Shown here: piece after piece, positions 43,012 through 52,062 of the stretch
Layout: every line of letters starts with the position of its first letter
Position numbering within the stretch: the stretch's first letter is position 1
Assembly (NCBI GenBank): GCA_958403395.1
Contig: CATXXF010000004.1
Coordinates: 1 to 64,000, forward strand
DNA from: an uncultured Collinsella sp.
Lineage (GTDB): Bacteria; Actinomycetota; Coriobacteriia; Coriobacteriales; Coriobacteriaceae
Direction: 5' to 3'
Length of the DNA stretch: 64,000 bases
Made by a program: the position numbers and the translations under genes
The notes under the pieces: model-generated
The model's database searches: none
What the model saw: the letters and a program-made list of their open reading frames with translations, nothing else
Told to the model about the DNA's origin: nothing

Positions 43012-43746
43012 CTATCTCCCCTCCGCCTTCAGCTTCAGCAGCAGATCGCTCAGCTCGGGGCACTTGCTGGAAAGGCGTGTCTGGGCTCGCTCGCCCATCC
43101 CCCACCGCTGGCGGATCTCCTGAGCACGCGGACTCACGCGATAGTCCCCGTCCATCACCTGCTTGAGCAACTTGGCGGTCACGCGCGCGTCGGCTAGGGC
43201 ACTGTGGGCGTGACCCGTCGACTCGTCAAACTCGATGCCAAACCACGTCGCCGCGTCATTCAAAGAGACGCACTCGTGGCTGCCCACGTCCATGATCGAG
43301 GTGTAAAACGCCTGCAGATCGGCCCAGTCCGTAGGAAATGCGGCAAGGTCGATTTGCTTTGCCTGGCACTCGGTCATAAGCTGTCGACGGTCCGTCCCGC
43401 TCCAGCAAACTATCTGGGCGGAGTAGCGGCCGATCCAATCGCTGAGCCTTTTGATCACCATGTAGAGCGGGTCGGCCATCGCGGTGTCCACGGCCGATAT
43501 ACCTGTGAGCTCGCGGACGGGAAACGCAACGCCTTCGGTAAATTCCGTCTGCACAAACTGCGAGAACTCGCCCATAACGTTGCCGTGGTAATCGAGCTTG
43601 ACGGCGCCGACCTCGATAATCTCATTGCGCAGTCCACGGCGCTGGCGCTGCTTTGGCACCGGCGCAAACTCAAAGTCCAGCACAATCTGGCGCGCAAAGT
43701 TCGTCGTATCGATAGCCGAGATACCCGGCGTCTTTTCAACTGACAC
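43012..43746 (-). CDS. DEDDh-family 3'-5' exonuclease
   Basis: This 244-residue protein shows Exo I as VLDFEFAPV (Asp24, Glu26), an aspartate in CWSGTDRRQL for Exo II, and HSALADAR (His-x4-Asp) for Exo III. It degrades DNA or RNA from the 3' end and resembles KapD/EXOIII-type proteins. I chose the GTG at 43746, which has GAAAGG upstream and precedes the first motif closely; ATG codons further up to 43860 lack a ribosome site. A broken copy lies at 41282. Confidence 0.85.
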   Translation of the reverse strand: MSVEKTPGISAIDTTNFARQIVLDFEFAPVPKQRQRRGLRNEIIEVGAVKLDYHGNVMGEFSQFVQTEFTEGVAFPVRELTGISAVDTAMADPLYMVIKRLSDWIGRYSAQIVCWSGTDRRQLMTECQAKQIDLAAFPTDWADLQAFYTSIMDVGSHECVSLNDAATWFGIEFDESTGHAHSALADARVTAKLLKQVMDGDYRVSPRAQEIRQRWGMGERAQTRLSSKCPELSDLLLKLKAEGR

Positions 43747-44201
43747 GGTTAGGGCCTTTCTCCGTTGCCTGCCGCTTGCTACATAGGCGGCTACATTGCC
43801 GTAAGGATAGGTGGCCGCGCGGACATGAAAGCTGGGCGCAATACCATGCGCCAGGCACACGCCATGCAGACGGCCCCAAGAGAGTTGCCCGCTCTATTCA
43901 AATGCATGAAAAAGATTTAGGCCCGGTGACTTGAATCAGCGGTCATCCCGGGCCCATCAGAGCTCGTAGAGCTCTTGGTTGCTTTGGTCTCGCTCTTCAC
44001 GGCGCTTATCGAACTTTCCGAGGCACTCAAGCAGCATTCGAAGCATAACAAGTCGCTGCCATTAAGGCACTGACCTCTTGACCAAGCAACGGCGCTGCCC
44101 AGCTATCACCCTTGGGCTGCCGTCAACTTTATTCTATCCGCGAGCATCTGGTTTACCAAATGGATTTTCGGTAAAGGAAGCACGGCACGCCCGCAAAACC
44201 A
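43747..44201. other. Intergenic stretch with one hairpin element
   Basis: GGCCCGGTGAC/GTCATCCCGGGCC at 43920-43954 is a strong hairpin similar to the sequence at 41152-41183. No gene is supported in the remainder. Confidence 0.45.
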
Positions 44202-45497
44202 CTACGCCCCAAGTGCCGCCATGGGAATCACCGCCACGCCGTCGTCGCGTGTGTAGGCAATGCTCCCCTTTCCAACCACGACCGCCAAAAACGCCGGCGC
44301 GGCATTCTGGGCGGCAGGATTGGAGAGCACTTTCCTCTCCAGCGCCTTGAGATTTCTCGCTCCATCGTCTGCTTTCGCATCACTCAGCTTGACCTCGATG
44401 GCTCCCCAGCGCCCGTCGTGCTCAACGATCAGATCGACCTCAAGGCCCTTCTCATCTCGGAAATAATGGACACTGTTGTCGACACCGCCGTAGGTGGAAA
44501 GGAACACGCGCACGTCGCGCAGGACGAGATTCTCAAAGAGCATCCCCAGCGTTTGCATATCGCCAAGCAGCCGCTCAGGGGTAGCCCCCAGCAACGCCGC
44601 CGCAAGTGACGGGTCACAGAAGTAGCGCTTGGGGCGCACGCGAACGCGGGCCTTCGAGCGCATGGGCGGCTCCCATCCGCACAGGTCCTCGGTCAGCTTG
44701 AGCCTGTTGAAGAGGTCCAAGTACGCAGCGATGGTCCTCTCGTCGGGGCCCGCCTCACCGTACGAGGCGTCCTTTACGAGCGTCTTGTACGTGACAGCCT
44801 GGCTCTCGTTCATGGCAAGAGCTCGCAAAAGGCCGTGTGCAAGCTCGGGCGACATGCCCTCGTCCAGCACGTTGACGTCGAGCACCGAGTGCACGTACTG
44901 GCTTGCCGTCTCTCGCGCAAGATCTTCCGAAAGCCCAAGATTTGCAGGCCAACCGCCCCTGCAGCACCAGCGGGCGACGTCATCCACCGTGCTCTCGCGA
45001 CGCTGAGGGGCAAAATCCTCGCCCTTAAAGAGGCTTGCCAGTGACACGAGCGGCTCGCCGTCGCCCGACTCACACAGGGCCATGGGGCGCATTGACAGAC
45101 GGGCGATCCTACCCGTGCCGGAATGACGAACATGGCTGCGCTCCTCGCTTTTGAGCGCGGTCGAGCCCGTGAGCAAAAGTGTCCCCCGTTCGTTGCCGTT
45201 CGCGTCCACGAAACGCCGGGCGGCATCCCAAACCTCGGGCACCTCCTGCCATTCATCGACCAGGTGTGGCGCATCGCCGATGAGCGCCAGGCTTGGGTCG
45301 ACCTCTGCCGCCGCACGCTGCGCAGGCTCATCGAGCCTGGAGACGCTCGCCGAGCGAGAGAGCGCCGTCCAGGTCTTGCCGCACCATTTGGGGCCGTTGA
45401 TCTCCACACAGCCAAACGCCCGCATAAGGGTGTCGAGGCGCTCCTCTATGAGCCGGGGCCTATATCCCTTTTGGGTCAATCTCTTCGGTGCATCCAT
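44202..45497 (-). CDS. AAA_14/DUF4143 ATPase
   Basis: This 431-residue protein has a Walker A GPKWCGKT (residues 35-42), a Walker B-like LVDEWQEVP (79-87), and GTLLLTGSTAL as sensor 1. The C-terminal half, from about 215, is the DUF4143 domain with FRDEKGLEVDLIVEHDGRWG followed by AIEVKLSD, which resembles a PD-(D/E)XK nuclease core (Asp, then Glu-x-Lys). These ATPases are common in gut and archaeal genomes with unknown role. Five copies of a 23-bp repeat lie just upstream. Confidence 0.85.
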   Translation of the reverse strand: MDAPKRLTQKGYRPRLIEERLDTLMRAFGCVEINGPKWCGKTWTALSRSASVSRLDEPAQRAAAEVDPSLALIGDAPHLVDEWQEVPEVWDAARRFVDANGNERGTLLLTGSTALKSEERSHVRHSGTGRIARLSMRPMALCESGDGEPLVSLASLFKGEDFAPQRRESTVDDVARWCCRGGWPANLGLSEDLARETASQYVHSVLDVNVLDEGMSPELAHGLLRALAMNESQAVTYKTLVKDASYGEAGPDERTIAAYLDLFNRLKLTEDLCGWEPPMRSKARVRVRPKRYFCDPSLAAALLGATPERLLGDMQTLGMLFENLVLRDVRVFLSTYGGVDNSVHYFRDEKGLEVDLIVEHDGRWGAIEVKLSDAKADDGARNLKALERKVLSNPAAQNAAPAFLAVVVGKGSIAYTRDDGVAVIPMAALGA

Positions 45498-45534
45498 AGA
45501 CGGCCGTCCCTCTCTATCACGCGATATGCGAAAT

Positions 45535-45631
45535 TACGCCATTCTCAATGCTGATTTTACGCTACTTTCAATGTAGTTTTTACGCCATGACAGATGTAGT
45601 TTTTACGCCATTTTCATTGAAGGTTTTACGC
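45535..45631. repeat. Five 23-bp direct repeats upstream of the DUF4143 ATPase gene
   Basis: TACGC starts at 45535, 45558, 45581, 45604 and 45627, exactly 23 bases apart each time. The units read TACGCCATTCTCAATG..., TACGCTACTTTCAATG..., TACGCCATGACAGATG... and TACGCCATTTTCATTG..., with a partial fifth. Most end in GTAGTTTT or GGTTT. A 23-base period places each on nearly the same helix face, like an iteron or a multi-site operator. Confidence 0.85.
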
Positions 45632-45682
45632 TTGGCATCCTTAGCGCGACCCATTCCGAGCATCACATCAGAGCGTGCTTGG

Positions 45683-47074
45683 TTATCTCCGCTCGCACAT
45701 CTCGGCAAACGAAATCAGCTTGACGTCTCCCCTACTCTCCGCGGCATCCCGACATCCCTGCGTAAAGCCACTTTTTGAGAAAAGCGCATAGCTTTTTCGT
45801 TGCCGCCTAAAGAGCTCGCTTCGGTACACGAGCTTTTCCAGAACATCCTCGCCCACCGGTTCATTGCGCCATTTGCACTCCGCAAACAGCGCAGTGCCCT
45901 CGCCATCGTCAACAATCAAGTCGATTTCTTCCTGCGTATGCGTGCGATTATCCGTTCCCCACCAGCGCCCGACACTCGCCGGAACCACATCGAGCTGGCC
46001 CGCGCGCGCGAGTTCGTACACGTATTGTCTGCATATAATCTCAAAGACCGTACCCATGTAATCCGATACGTGCGGCTCAATGCGCTCATACGCCATCTCG
46101 GCCATATCGTTTTGAATCAGCCCGATGTTCTGCGGCACAAACTTGTACCAGAACCTAAACATCTGATCGCTCAGCAGATACACGGCTCGCTTATTGCTCG
46201 TCTCGTTTAGGGGCAGCTCGCGCTCGACAATCCCAAGCGACGCCAGCTTATCCACATAGCTCTTTACGTTGCTCGCAGGGATTCCCGTAGAGCTCGCAAT
46301 CTCCGAGATCTTCGAGCGCCCCTGGGCAATTGCTTGCACGATTGCATCATATTGCTCGGGATTGCGGCACTCTTGCAATAGCAGGTTACTCGGCTCCTCA
46401 AAGAGATAGCCCGTAGGAGTAAGAAAAAGACGTTTGATGTTGTCCTTGAGCGGTACGGCAGGATCGACTTTCTCGATATATGCAGGAATGCCACCCGTCA
46501 TGCCATAGCAAACTGCAGCGTCTTCGCGACCCATGCTCTGCCACAACCCGAGGGTCGTCGTAAAATCGAGCGGCATGATCTTAAACTGGGCCGTACGCCT
46601 ACCGTATAGTGGGCTCTCGTAGCCCAACACCTGTTCCTCCATAAACGAAAGCGACGACCCGCACAGGATAAGCATGAGCTTGGTCTCTTTGTACAGGTGA
46701 TCGATCTTGTCTTGCAGCAACGAGCTGATCTCGGGATTCGATTGGGCGAGATAGGGATACTCGTCAATCACGACAACCAAACGTTCCGTGCGAGCCATGG
46801 TGGCCAATGCATCGAACGCTTCGTCAAAACTACGAAACGACACGCCTGCAGCACCAACCGAGCCTGCAAGTATCGCCTGGCTAAAGCCGTGCAGGTTTGC
46901 CTCCGCATTGGTACGACGAGCTTGAAAGTAAATAGCCTTCTTGTCTTGGATGAATTCTGTGATAAGACGCGTTTTGCCCACACGACGACGGCCGTAAATC
47001 ACAGGCATCTCAAAGGAGCCCGTGCCATACAGTCGATTGAGCTCGGACATTTCCACTGTTCTTCCGATAAACAT
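45683..47074 (-). CDS. Archaeal-type AAA ATPase with DUF234 domain
   Basis: This 463-residue protein has Walker A GRRRVGKT (residues 28-35), Walker B VVVIDEYPYLA (100-110) and the sensor LMLILCGSSLSFMEEQVLG. A winged-helix-like part around 265-300 (SKISEIASSTGIPASNVKSY) is followed by a DUF234 domain. The motif EEIDLIVDDGEGTALFAECK near 395-414 has the Asp and Glu-x-Lys arrangement of PD-(D/E)XK nucleases. It is the second such ATPase in tandem. A 25-bp palindrome lies immediately upstream. Confidence 0.87.
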   Translation of the reverse strand: MFIGRTVEMSELNRLYGTGSFEMPVIYGRRRVGKTRLITEFIQDKKAIYFQARRTNAEANLHGFSQAILAGSVGAAGVSFRSFDEAFDALATMARTERLVVVIDEYPYLAQSNPEISSLLQDKIDHLYKETKLMLILCGSSLSFMEEQVLGYESPLYGRRTAQFKIMPLDFTTTLGLWQSMGREDAAVCYGMTGGIPAYIEKVDPAVPLKDNIKRLFLTPTGYLFEEPSNLLLQECRNPEQYDAIVQAIAQGRSKISEIASSTGIPASNVKSYVDKLASLGIVERELPLNETSNKRAVYLLSDQMFRFWYKFVPQNIGLIQNDMAEMAYERIEPHVSDYMGTVFEIICRQYVYELARAGQLDVVPASVGRWWGTDNRTHTQEEIDLIVDDGEGTALFAECKWRNEPVGEDVLEKLVYRSELFRRQRKSYALFSKSGFTQGCRDAAESRGDVKLISFAEMCERR

Positions 47075-47089
47075 AGGGCCATCCTTCCT

Positions 47090-47145
47090 TTACGTTATAG
47101 CTAGCTATATTATACCTTCCTATAATATAGATAGCTATAACGTAA
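47090..47145. promoter_or_regulatory. 25-bp-arm AT-rich palindrome upstream of the DUF234 ATPase gene
   Basis: TTACGTTATAGCTAGCTATA plus TTATA (47090-47114) and TATAATATAGATAGCTATAA plus CGTAA (47121-47145) match at 24 of 25 positions around CCTTCC. It sits 16 bases before the ATG, so a bound protein or folded mRNA would affect expression directly. Confidence 0.82.
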
Positions 47146-47198
47146 TTCGACAAGCGGCGCACGCAAAAGGGGCGGTACACCACCGCACGTGGACCGTT

Positions 47199-47435
47199 CC
47201 GGAAAATGTATCCCGTTCTGGAGCCAAAAACTGGGCCGTAGTTTCCGCCAAACATGCCATCCGGAAAGCGTGTCCCACCCCGAGGCTCGATTCCGGGACG
47301 CAGTTTCCGCTTGAGGCCCGATCCGGAAACGGCATCCCACTCCGAGGCCGAAATCTGGGACGCAGTTTCCGGTTGAGGGGCGTTCCGGAAAGCGCGTCCC
47401 ATTCCGAACGTCAATTCCGGGACATAGTTTCCGCC
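47199..47435. repeat. Tandem hairpin-unit array A, 4 units with 62-bp period
   Basis: CGGAAA starts at 47200, 47262, 47324 and 47386, exactly 62 bases apart. Each unit has about 50 conserved bases (CGGAAAGCGYRTCCCA near the left end, GGGACGCAGTTTCCG near the right) and a 12-base variable spacer. The two ends of each unit are imperfect inverted repeats, so each can form a hairpin. Confidence 0.9.
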
Positions 47436-47726
47436 GACACAGACGACGACCTGCAGCCCTTATCACATGCCTTCAAATATGCGATCCAGAGACACAAAAC
47501 AGCAGATAGAATGCTCTTTTTCAAAAAGTACACGTCTCGAAACTTACCCAGTCTTCATAACTCGCTACCGTTCAAGGTCGCCGATTACCGCCCACCGATT
47601 CGGATGTAAAAATGTCGCCGAAAACAGGCCATCTATCTGCATGGTTAGATTTTGGTCAGCTTTTGGTCAGCTGAGTGGCAAGTTCCAGCTGATACGTTTT
47701 TGCTACCCAAAAGGAGGCGGTAGCTC
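47436..47726. other. Upstream region of the PD-(D/E)XK-like gene
   Basis: No gene is supported. TTTTGGTCAGC occurs twice in tandem at 47650-47660 and 47661-47671, an 11-base period that equals one helical turn and may be an operator for the gene at 47727. Confidence 0.5.
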
Positions 47727-48725
47727 ATGACCCATTACAATGACCAACTCATCGACCAGCTGCTCACTCAAGCCGAACAAGAGGGGCGCTGTCTGATTCC
47801 CCCGAGCACGGCGATCCGAAAAGCGCTCCTTCGGCGCACCGGCGGCACGGTTGTCTCGCCCATGTCGGGGTTGTTTGCGCGCAAAATGCGCTGGGATGAG
47901 CTCAACCGGGCGCAGCGTCATTGCGAGATTATTCGCGCCCTTGCGATCATCCACCCCGATTGGACGTTCTGCTCGTTTTCGGCAGCTTGCCTGCTGGGGC
48001 TCGAGGTCTCGTGGCGACACCTGAACGTTGTGCATGTCTGCAGCTCGACAAAGCCGTCGGCTCGCCCAGGCGTCCGAATCCAGCGGCATCAGATTGAGCC
48101 GGCCGGAGCAATACACAGAGCCGGCATATCGGTAACGCCGCCCATTCAAACGGTGACGGATTGCCTGCTGCAAACTGGTTTTGCCGACGGCATGCCCATT
48201 GCCGATTCGGCGATCTCAAAGCTTGGTCTAACGCAAGAGCAGCTGATGGCGGCCGTCGAGCAACGAGCGAGCACTCGCAACGACCGGGCCATCCGCACCG
48301 CCCTCACGACACTTCGGTATGCCGACGCCCGCGCCGAGAGCGGTGGAGAATCAGTCGCCCGCGCCGTCATGATCGAGACCGGCTTCGCACCCGACCAACT
48401 GCAATACGAGCTGACGGACCCCTTCGATTCGACCGAGACTATGCGAACGGACTTTGCCTGGGAGCGCCAGGCGCGGGAGCTCACGTTGGGAGAACTCGAC
48501 GGGTTCGTCAAATATACCGACCAGGCCATGTTAGCCGGGCGCACCACCGCCGAGGCGCTCGTTGCCGAACGACAGCGCGAGGCGCACCTATCGCTCTACG
48601 GTCATCCTCTGCTGCGCTTTACCATAAACGAGGTCCGCTCGGCAGGAGTGCTCGCCAAAAAGCTGCAGACGGCAGGCATCCGGCAGACCGCGCTACCGAC
48701 ATGGCTCAACGATATTGAGCTGTAG
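47727..48725 (+). CDS. AbiEi/DUF559-like protein with PD-(D/E)XK-like core
   Basis: This 332-residue protein has AAAGGAGG before the ATG. The N-terminal 150 residues (AIIHPDWTFCSFSAACLLGL, HVCSSTKPSARPGVRIQRHQ, PPIQTVTDCLL) resemble actinobacterial AbiEi-type antitoxin-like proteins. The C-terminal part has TDFAWERQARELTLGELDGF followed by VKY, giving Asp242, Glu256 and Lys262 as a Vsr/DUF559-like nuclease core. It has no partner gene. Tandem hairpin arrays lie on both sides of it. The activity is inferred only. Confidence 0.72.
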   Translation: MTHYNDQLIDQLLTQAEQEGRCLIPPSTAIRKALLRRTGGTVVSPMSGLFARKMRWDELNRAQRHCEIIRALAIIHPDWTFCSFSAACLLGLEVSWRHLNVVHVCSSTKPSARPGVRIQRHQIEPAGAIHRAGISVTPPIQTVTDCLLQTGFADGMPIADSAISKLGLTQEQLMAAVEQRASTRNDRAIRTALTTLRYADARAESGGESVARAVMIETGFAPDQLQYELTDPFDSTETMRTDFAWERQARELTLGELDGFVKYTDQAMLAGRTTAEALVAERQREAHLSLYGHPLLRFTINEVRSAGVLAKKLQTAGIRQTALPTWLNDIEL

Positions 48726-48795
48726 GAGCTGCTAGGCCACGCATCGCCGAATCGCATCCCCCTATCTGGGCCGCGTTTTCCCAACGGCCACGCCA

Positions 48796-49153
48796 ACGGA
48801 AAGCGCGTCCCAGGCTGGACGCTCAAAACGGGATGCACTTTCCGGATGGCGGGCCTAGCGGAAAGCGTGTCCCGGAATCAGGCCTCGGAACGGGTCGTGC
48901 TTTCCGGTTGAGTCCTTCAGCGGAAACCGCATCCCGGAATAAACGCTCAAACTGGGATGCACTTTCCAAACGACCGGCCAGCGGAAAACGCATCCCATTC
49001 TGAGGCATGATTCCGGGACACAGCTTCCGGTTGAGGACCGATCCGGAAAACGAATCCCATTCTGAGCGTCGAATCCGGAACACAGTTTCCGCCAGATGCT
49101 CTACCGGAAAGCGCATCCCATTCTGAACGCCAATTCTGGGACGCAGTTTCCGT
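48796..49153. repeat. Tandem hairpin-unit array B, 6 units with 61-62-bp period
   Basis: CGGAAA starts at 48797, 48859, 48921, 48982, 49044 and 49105, spaced 62, 62, 61, 62 and 61 bases. The units are the same family and orientation as array A; the first three end in GATGCACTTTCC or a close variant and the last three in GGGACRCAGTTTCC-like sequence. Units 4-6 resemble array A more closely than units 1-3. Confidence 0.9.
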
Positions 49154-49172
49154 ATGCGGAGGCGCTCCAAAC

Positions 49173-49204
49173 AAAAGGCCCCGACTCGCGATGGAGCTGG
49201 GGCC
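49173..49204 (-). terminator. Terminator after the molybdenum hydroxylase gene
   Basis: On the minus strand GGCCCC...GGGGCC, with an inner GCTC/GAG pairing, is followed by TTTTGTTTG. It lies about 70 bases past the stop of the gene at 49273. Confidence 0.7.
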
Positions 49205-49272
49205 AAAAGCGCAGCATATGCAGTTGGTGTTGAGCGCGAACAGCCCGTCAGCAATGCTGTCCGCACCCTACC

Positions 49273-52050
49273 CTACCCGCGGCGACGGGCGCGGCTGTAG
49301 GGCGTATCCACCATGGGCAGATCTGGACGTAGTTTGCCGTCAAACGCGCGGTAGGCGTTCTGCACGGCGGGCGCCGTGGGGATCGTTGCGATCTCGCCGA
49401 TGCCCTTGCCGCCGTATGCCACGGGCAACAGCTCGTCCTTCTCCACGTAGATAGCGTGGATATCCGGAATCTCGGGTGCACGGAACAGCCCGAGCGTACC
49501 GTACCTTGCCTGGGGCACGCAGTCCTTGAGCGGCCAGTCCTCGGTAAGTGCGTAACCCATACCCATGAGCACACCGCCTTCGATCTGACCCTGGATGGAG
49601 ATGGGGTTGACCACCTTGCCGGAATCGTGCGCGGCGTAGACCTCGCTCACGCGGCCGTCATCATCCAGAATGACCACATGCGTGGCAAAGCCGTAGCAGA
49701 TGTGGCTCTTGGGATTGGGAACGTCGGCGCCCAGTTTGTCGGTCGGCTCCAGGTACACGTAGCCAAACTCGCATCCCTCGAGCGCCTTGATAGCGGCCGC
49801 GGGATCCTGAGGATGCATGCCCTGGCTGGCGACGAGCTCCTGCGTGCGCAGCTGATAGGCGTGGCCGTCGTCGTACTCGATCTTGACGCCGTCGCCATGC
49901 GCGCTCACCGGAGCGGCGGGCGCAGGCTTGCCGGCCTCGATGCCAAGCATGGCATCGCGCAGCAGGAAGGCGGCGCCGCGCACGGCCTCGCCGGTCACGA
50001 CCGTCTGACGCGAGCCAGACGTGGTGCCGGAGTCGGGAGCGTTCTCGGTGGAGCACTCGCCATTGGCAATGCAGCGAAGCGGCAGGCCGCATGCCTCGGC
50101 AACGTCTTGCAAAAAGACGGTGTTACAGCCCTGGCCAATGTCGGACGTGGCGGCATAGACCACGGCCACGCCGTTCTCGATGCGAATCTTGCAGCGACCG
50201 GCATCGGGCAGACCAACGCCCACGCCGGCGTTCTTCATGGCGCAGGCAATGCCGGCGTGGCCGGGATGCGCATAGTAGGCATCCTTGACCTCGAGCAGTG
50301 TCTCCTTAAGCGCCGTGGAGCAGTCGGCAATCTGGCCGTTGGGCAAAACCTCGCCCGGCTCGATGGCGTTTCTGTAACGAATCTCCCACGGATCCAGGCC
50401 GACCTTCTCTGCCAGCAAGTCGATCAGGCTCTCGAGCGCAAACTCGGACTGGCAAACGCCAAAGCCGCGGTACGCGCCGGCGGGCGGGTTGTTGGTGTAG
50501 TAGCCAAAGCCGCGAATGTCGGTGTTCTGGTACTTGTAGGGGCCGACGGCATGCGTGCAGGCGCGCTCGAGCACCGGGCCGCACAGCGACGCGTAGGCGC
50601 CGGTATCAAAGTTGATCTCGCAATCCAGGCCGGTAAAGTTGCCTTCGGCGTCGCAGCCCAGTGTAAAGGTGCCGTCCATGGCATGACGCTTGGGATGAAA
50701 AGCAAGCGACTCGGCACGCGTGAGCTTGCACTTCACAGGACGCTGGAACTTATATGCGGCGAGCGCGGCCAGGTGCTGGATGGACACGTCCTCCTTGCCG
50801 CCAAAACCGCCGCCCACGAGCATAGTCTCGACGACCACGCGCTCGGGCTCGTTGTCCCAGCCAAACATATGGGCGCACTCTTTGCGCGTGTCGTAGGCGC
50901 CCTGGTCGGTCGACTGCACCTTGACGCCGTTCTTGTACGGGAAGGCAACGGCGCACTCGGGCTCCAAGAAGGCATGCTCGGTAAAGGGCGTGGTAAAGCG
51001 CTGCGTCACGGTGAACGCGCTTTCGGCCAGCGCCTTGGCGGCATCGCCGCGCGTCACATGGCGGCTCTGGCACACGTTGTCCTTGAGCTCCACTGTGTTG
51101 CCAAAGGCAAAGAAGCTGTCATGCAGGCGCGGGGCGTCGGCGGCCCTGGCCTCGACAATGTTGCGCACGGGCTCCAGCGGCTCGTAGTCGATCTTTACGA
51201 GCTTCTTGGCCTTCTCGAGCGTCGCCTCGTCCTCGGCGACCACCAGCACGATGGCATCGCCCACGCAGCGGGTGATATCGCCCTGAGCGATCATGACGTC
51301 CCAGTCCTGGATAAGGTGGCCGACCTGGTTGACCGGCACGTCCTCGGCGCGCAGGATGCCCACCACGCCGGGCAGGGCCTCGGCCTTGGAGGTGTCGATG
51401 GAGAGCACGCGGGCGCGCGGATACTTGGAGCGCACGGCGCTGGCATAGGTCAGGCCCGGCTGATCGAGCTCGTCGATGTCGTCGGGATACTTGCCCTCGC
51501 CGAGCACCTTCTTGCGCACGTCGATACGAAAGGCGCGCTTGCCCACGCCGTAGTCATCGCCGCGCTCCAGGTCCTCGTCGATCTGCTTTTCGCCGCGGAG
51601 CACCGCAGCGGCCAGCGAGATGCCCTCGATAATCTTTTTGTAGCCGGTGCAGCGACAGACGTTACCGCGAATGGCGTACTTGATCTGCTCCTCAGTGGGC
51701 TCGGGGTCCTCGGCGATGAGCGCCGCACCCGCCATGACCATGCCAGGGATGCAAAAACCGCACTGCACGGCGCCCACAGCGCCAAAGGCGTACACAAAGG
51801 CCTCGCGCACGTCCTCGGGCAGGCCCTCGACGGTCACGATGTTGCGACCGGCGGCAAGAGCGGTGGTCAGCACGCACGCCTTGACGGCTGCACCGTCCAC
51901 ATGGATGGTGCAGGTGCCACAAGCACCTTCGGAGCAGCCGTCCTTGGCGGAATGGATATGCAGGTCGTCGCGCAGGTAGCGCAGCAGCGGTTTGTTTTGG
52001 GTCGTCGTGCGCTCGACGCCGTTAACGGTAAAAGTGAATTCCTGTGCCAT
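49273..52050 (-). CDS. Selenium-dependent xanthine dehydrogenase-type molybdenum hydroxylase (fused Fe-S and Mo subunits)
   Basis: This 925-residue protein fuses the small 2Fe-2S subunit (Cys39, 44, 47 and 59; then CGFC at 97-100 and VCRC at 131-134) to the large molybdopterin domain (GGGFGGKEDVSIQHLAALAA, GAYRGFGVCQSEFALESLID). This matches XdhD-like enzymes of the selenium-linked purine cluster, acting on xanthine, hypoxanthine or urate. The selenium is a cofactor ligand, not selenocysteine. No FAD subunit is encoded nearby. It lies 12 bases after the ferredoxin gene. The substrate direction, oxidation or reduction, is not readable. Confidence 0.92.
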   Translation of the reverse strand: MAQEFTFTVNGVERTTTQNKPLLRYLRDDLHIHSAKDGCSEGACGTCTIHVDGAAVKACVLTTALAAGRNIVTVEGLPEDVREAFVYAFGAVGAVQCGFCIPGMVMAGAALIAEDPEPTEEQIKYAIRGNVCRCTGYKKIIEGISLAAAVLRGEKQIDEDLERGDDYGVGKRAFRIDVRKKVLGEGKYPDDIDELDQPGLTYASAVRSKYPRARVLSIDTSKAEALPGVVGILRAEDVPVNQVGHLIQDWDVMIAQGDITRCVGDAIVLVVAEDEATLEKAKKLVKIDYEPLEPVRNIVEARAADAPRLHDSFFAFGNTVELKDNVCQSRHVTRGDAAKALAESAFTVTQRFTTPFTEHAFLEPECAVAFPYKNGVKVQSTDQGAYDTRKECAHMFGWDNEPERVVVETMLVGGGFGGKEDVSIQHLAALAAYKFQRPVKCKLTRAESLAFHPKRHAMDGTFTLGCDAEGNFTGLDCEINFDTGAYASLCGPVLERACTHAVGPYKYQNTDIRGFGYYTNNPPAGAYRGFGVCQSEFALESLIDLLAEKVGLDPWEIRYRNAIEPGEVLPNGQIADCSTALKETLLEVKDAYYAHPGHAGIACAMKNAGVGVGLPDAGRCKIRIENGVAVVYAATSDIGQGCNTVFLQDVAEACGLPLRCIANGECSTENAPDSGTTSGSRQTVVTGEAVRGAAFLLRDAMLGIEAGKPAPAAPVSAHGDGVKIEYDDGHAYQLRTQELVASQGMHPQDPAAAIKALEGCEFGYVYLEPTDKLGADVPNPKSHICYGFATHVVILDDDGRVSEVYAAHDSGKVVNPISIQGQIEGGVLMGMGYALTEDWPLKDCVPQARYGTLGLFRAPEIPDIHAIYVEKDELLPVAYGGKGIGEIATIPTAPAVQNAYRAFDGKLRPDLPMVDTPYSRARRRG

Positions 52051-52062
52051 GGTGATTCCCTT

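Noticed and set aside
47199..49153. CRISPR array
   Set aside because: The conserved part (about 50 bp) is longer than the variable part (12 bp), units are imperfect and no cas gene is near.
47010..49266. Long frames across the hairpin arrays encoding repeated RFP/SEWD-type peptides
   Set aside because: They only arise because the repeat units keep frame by chance. They lack ribosome sites and family matches, and the hairpin repeats explain them.
49273..52050. Selenocysteine-encoding gene
   Set aside because: No in-frame TGA occurs. Selenium in this enzyme family is a labile cofactor atom rather than selenocysteine.
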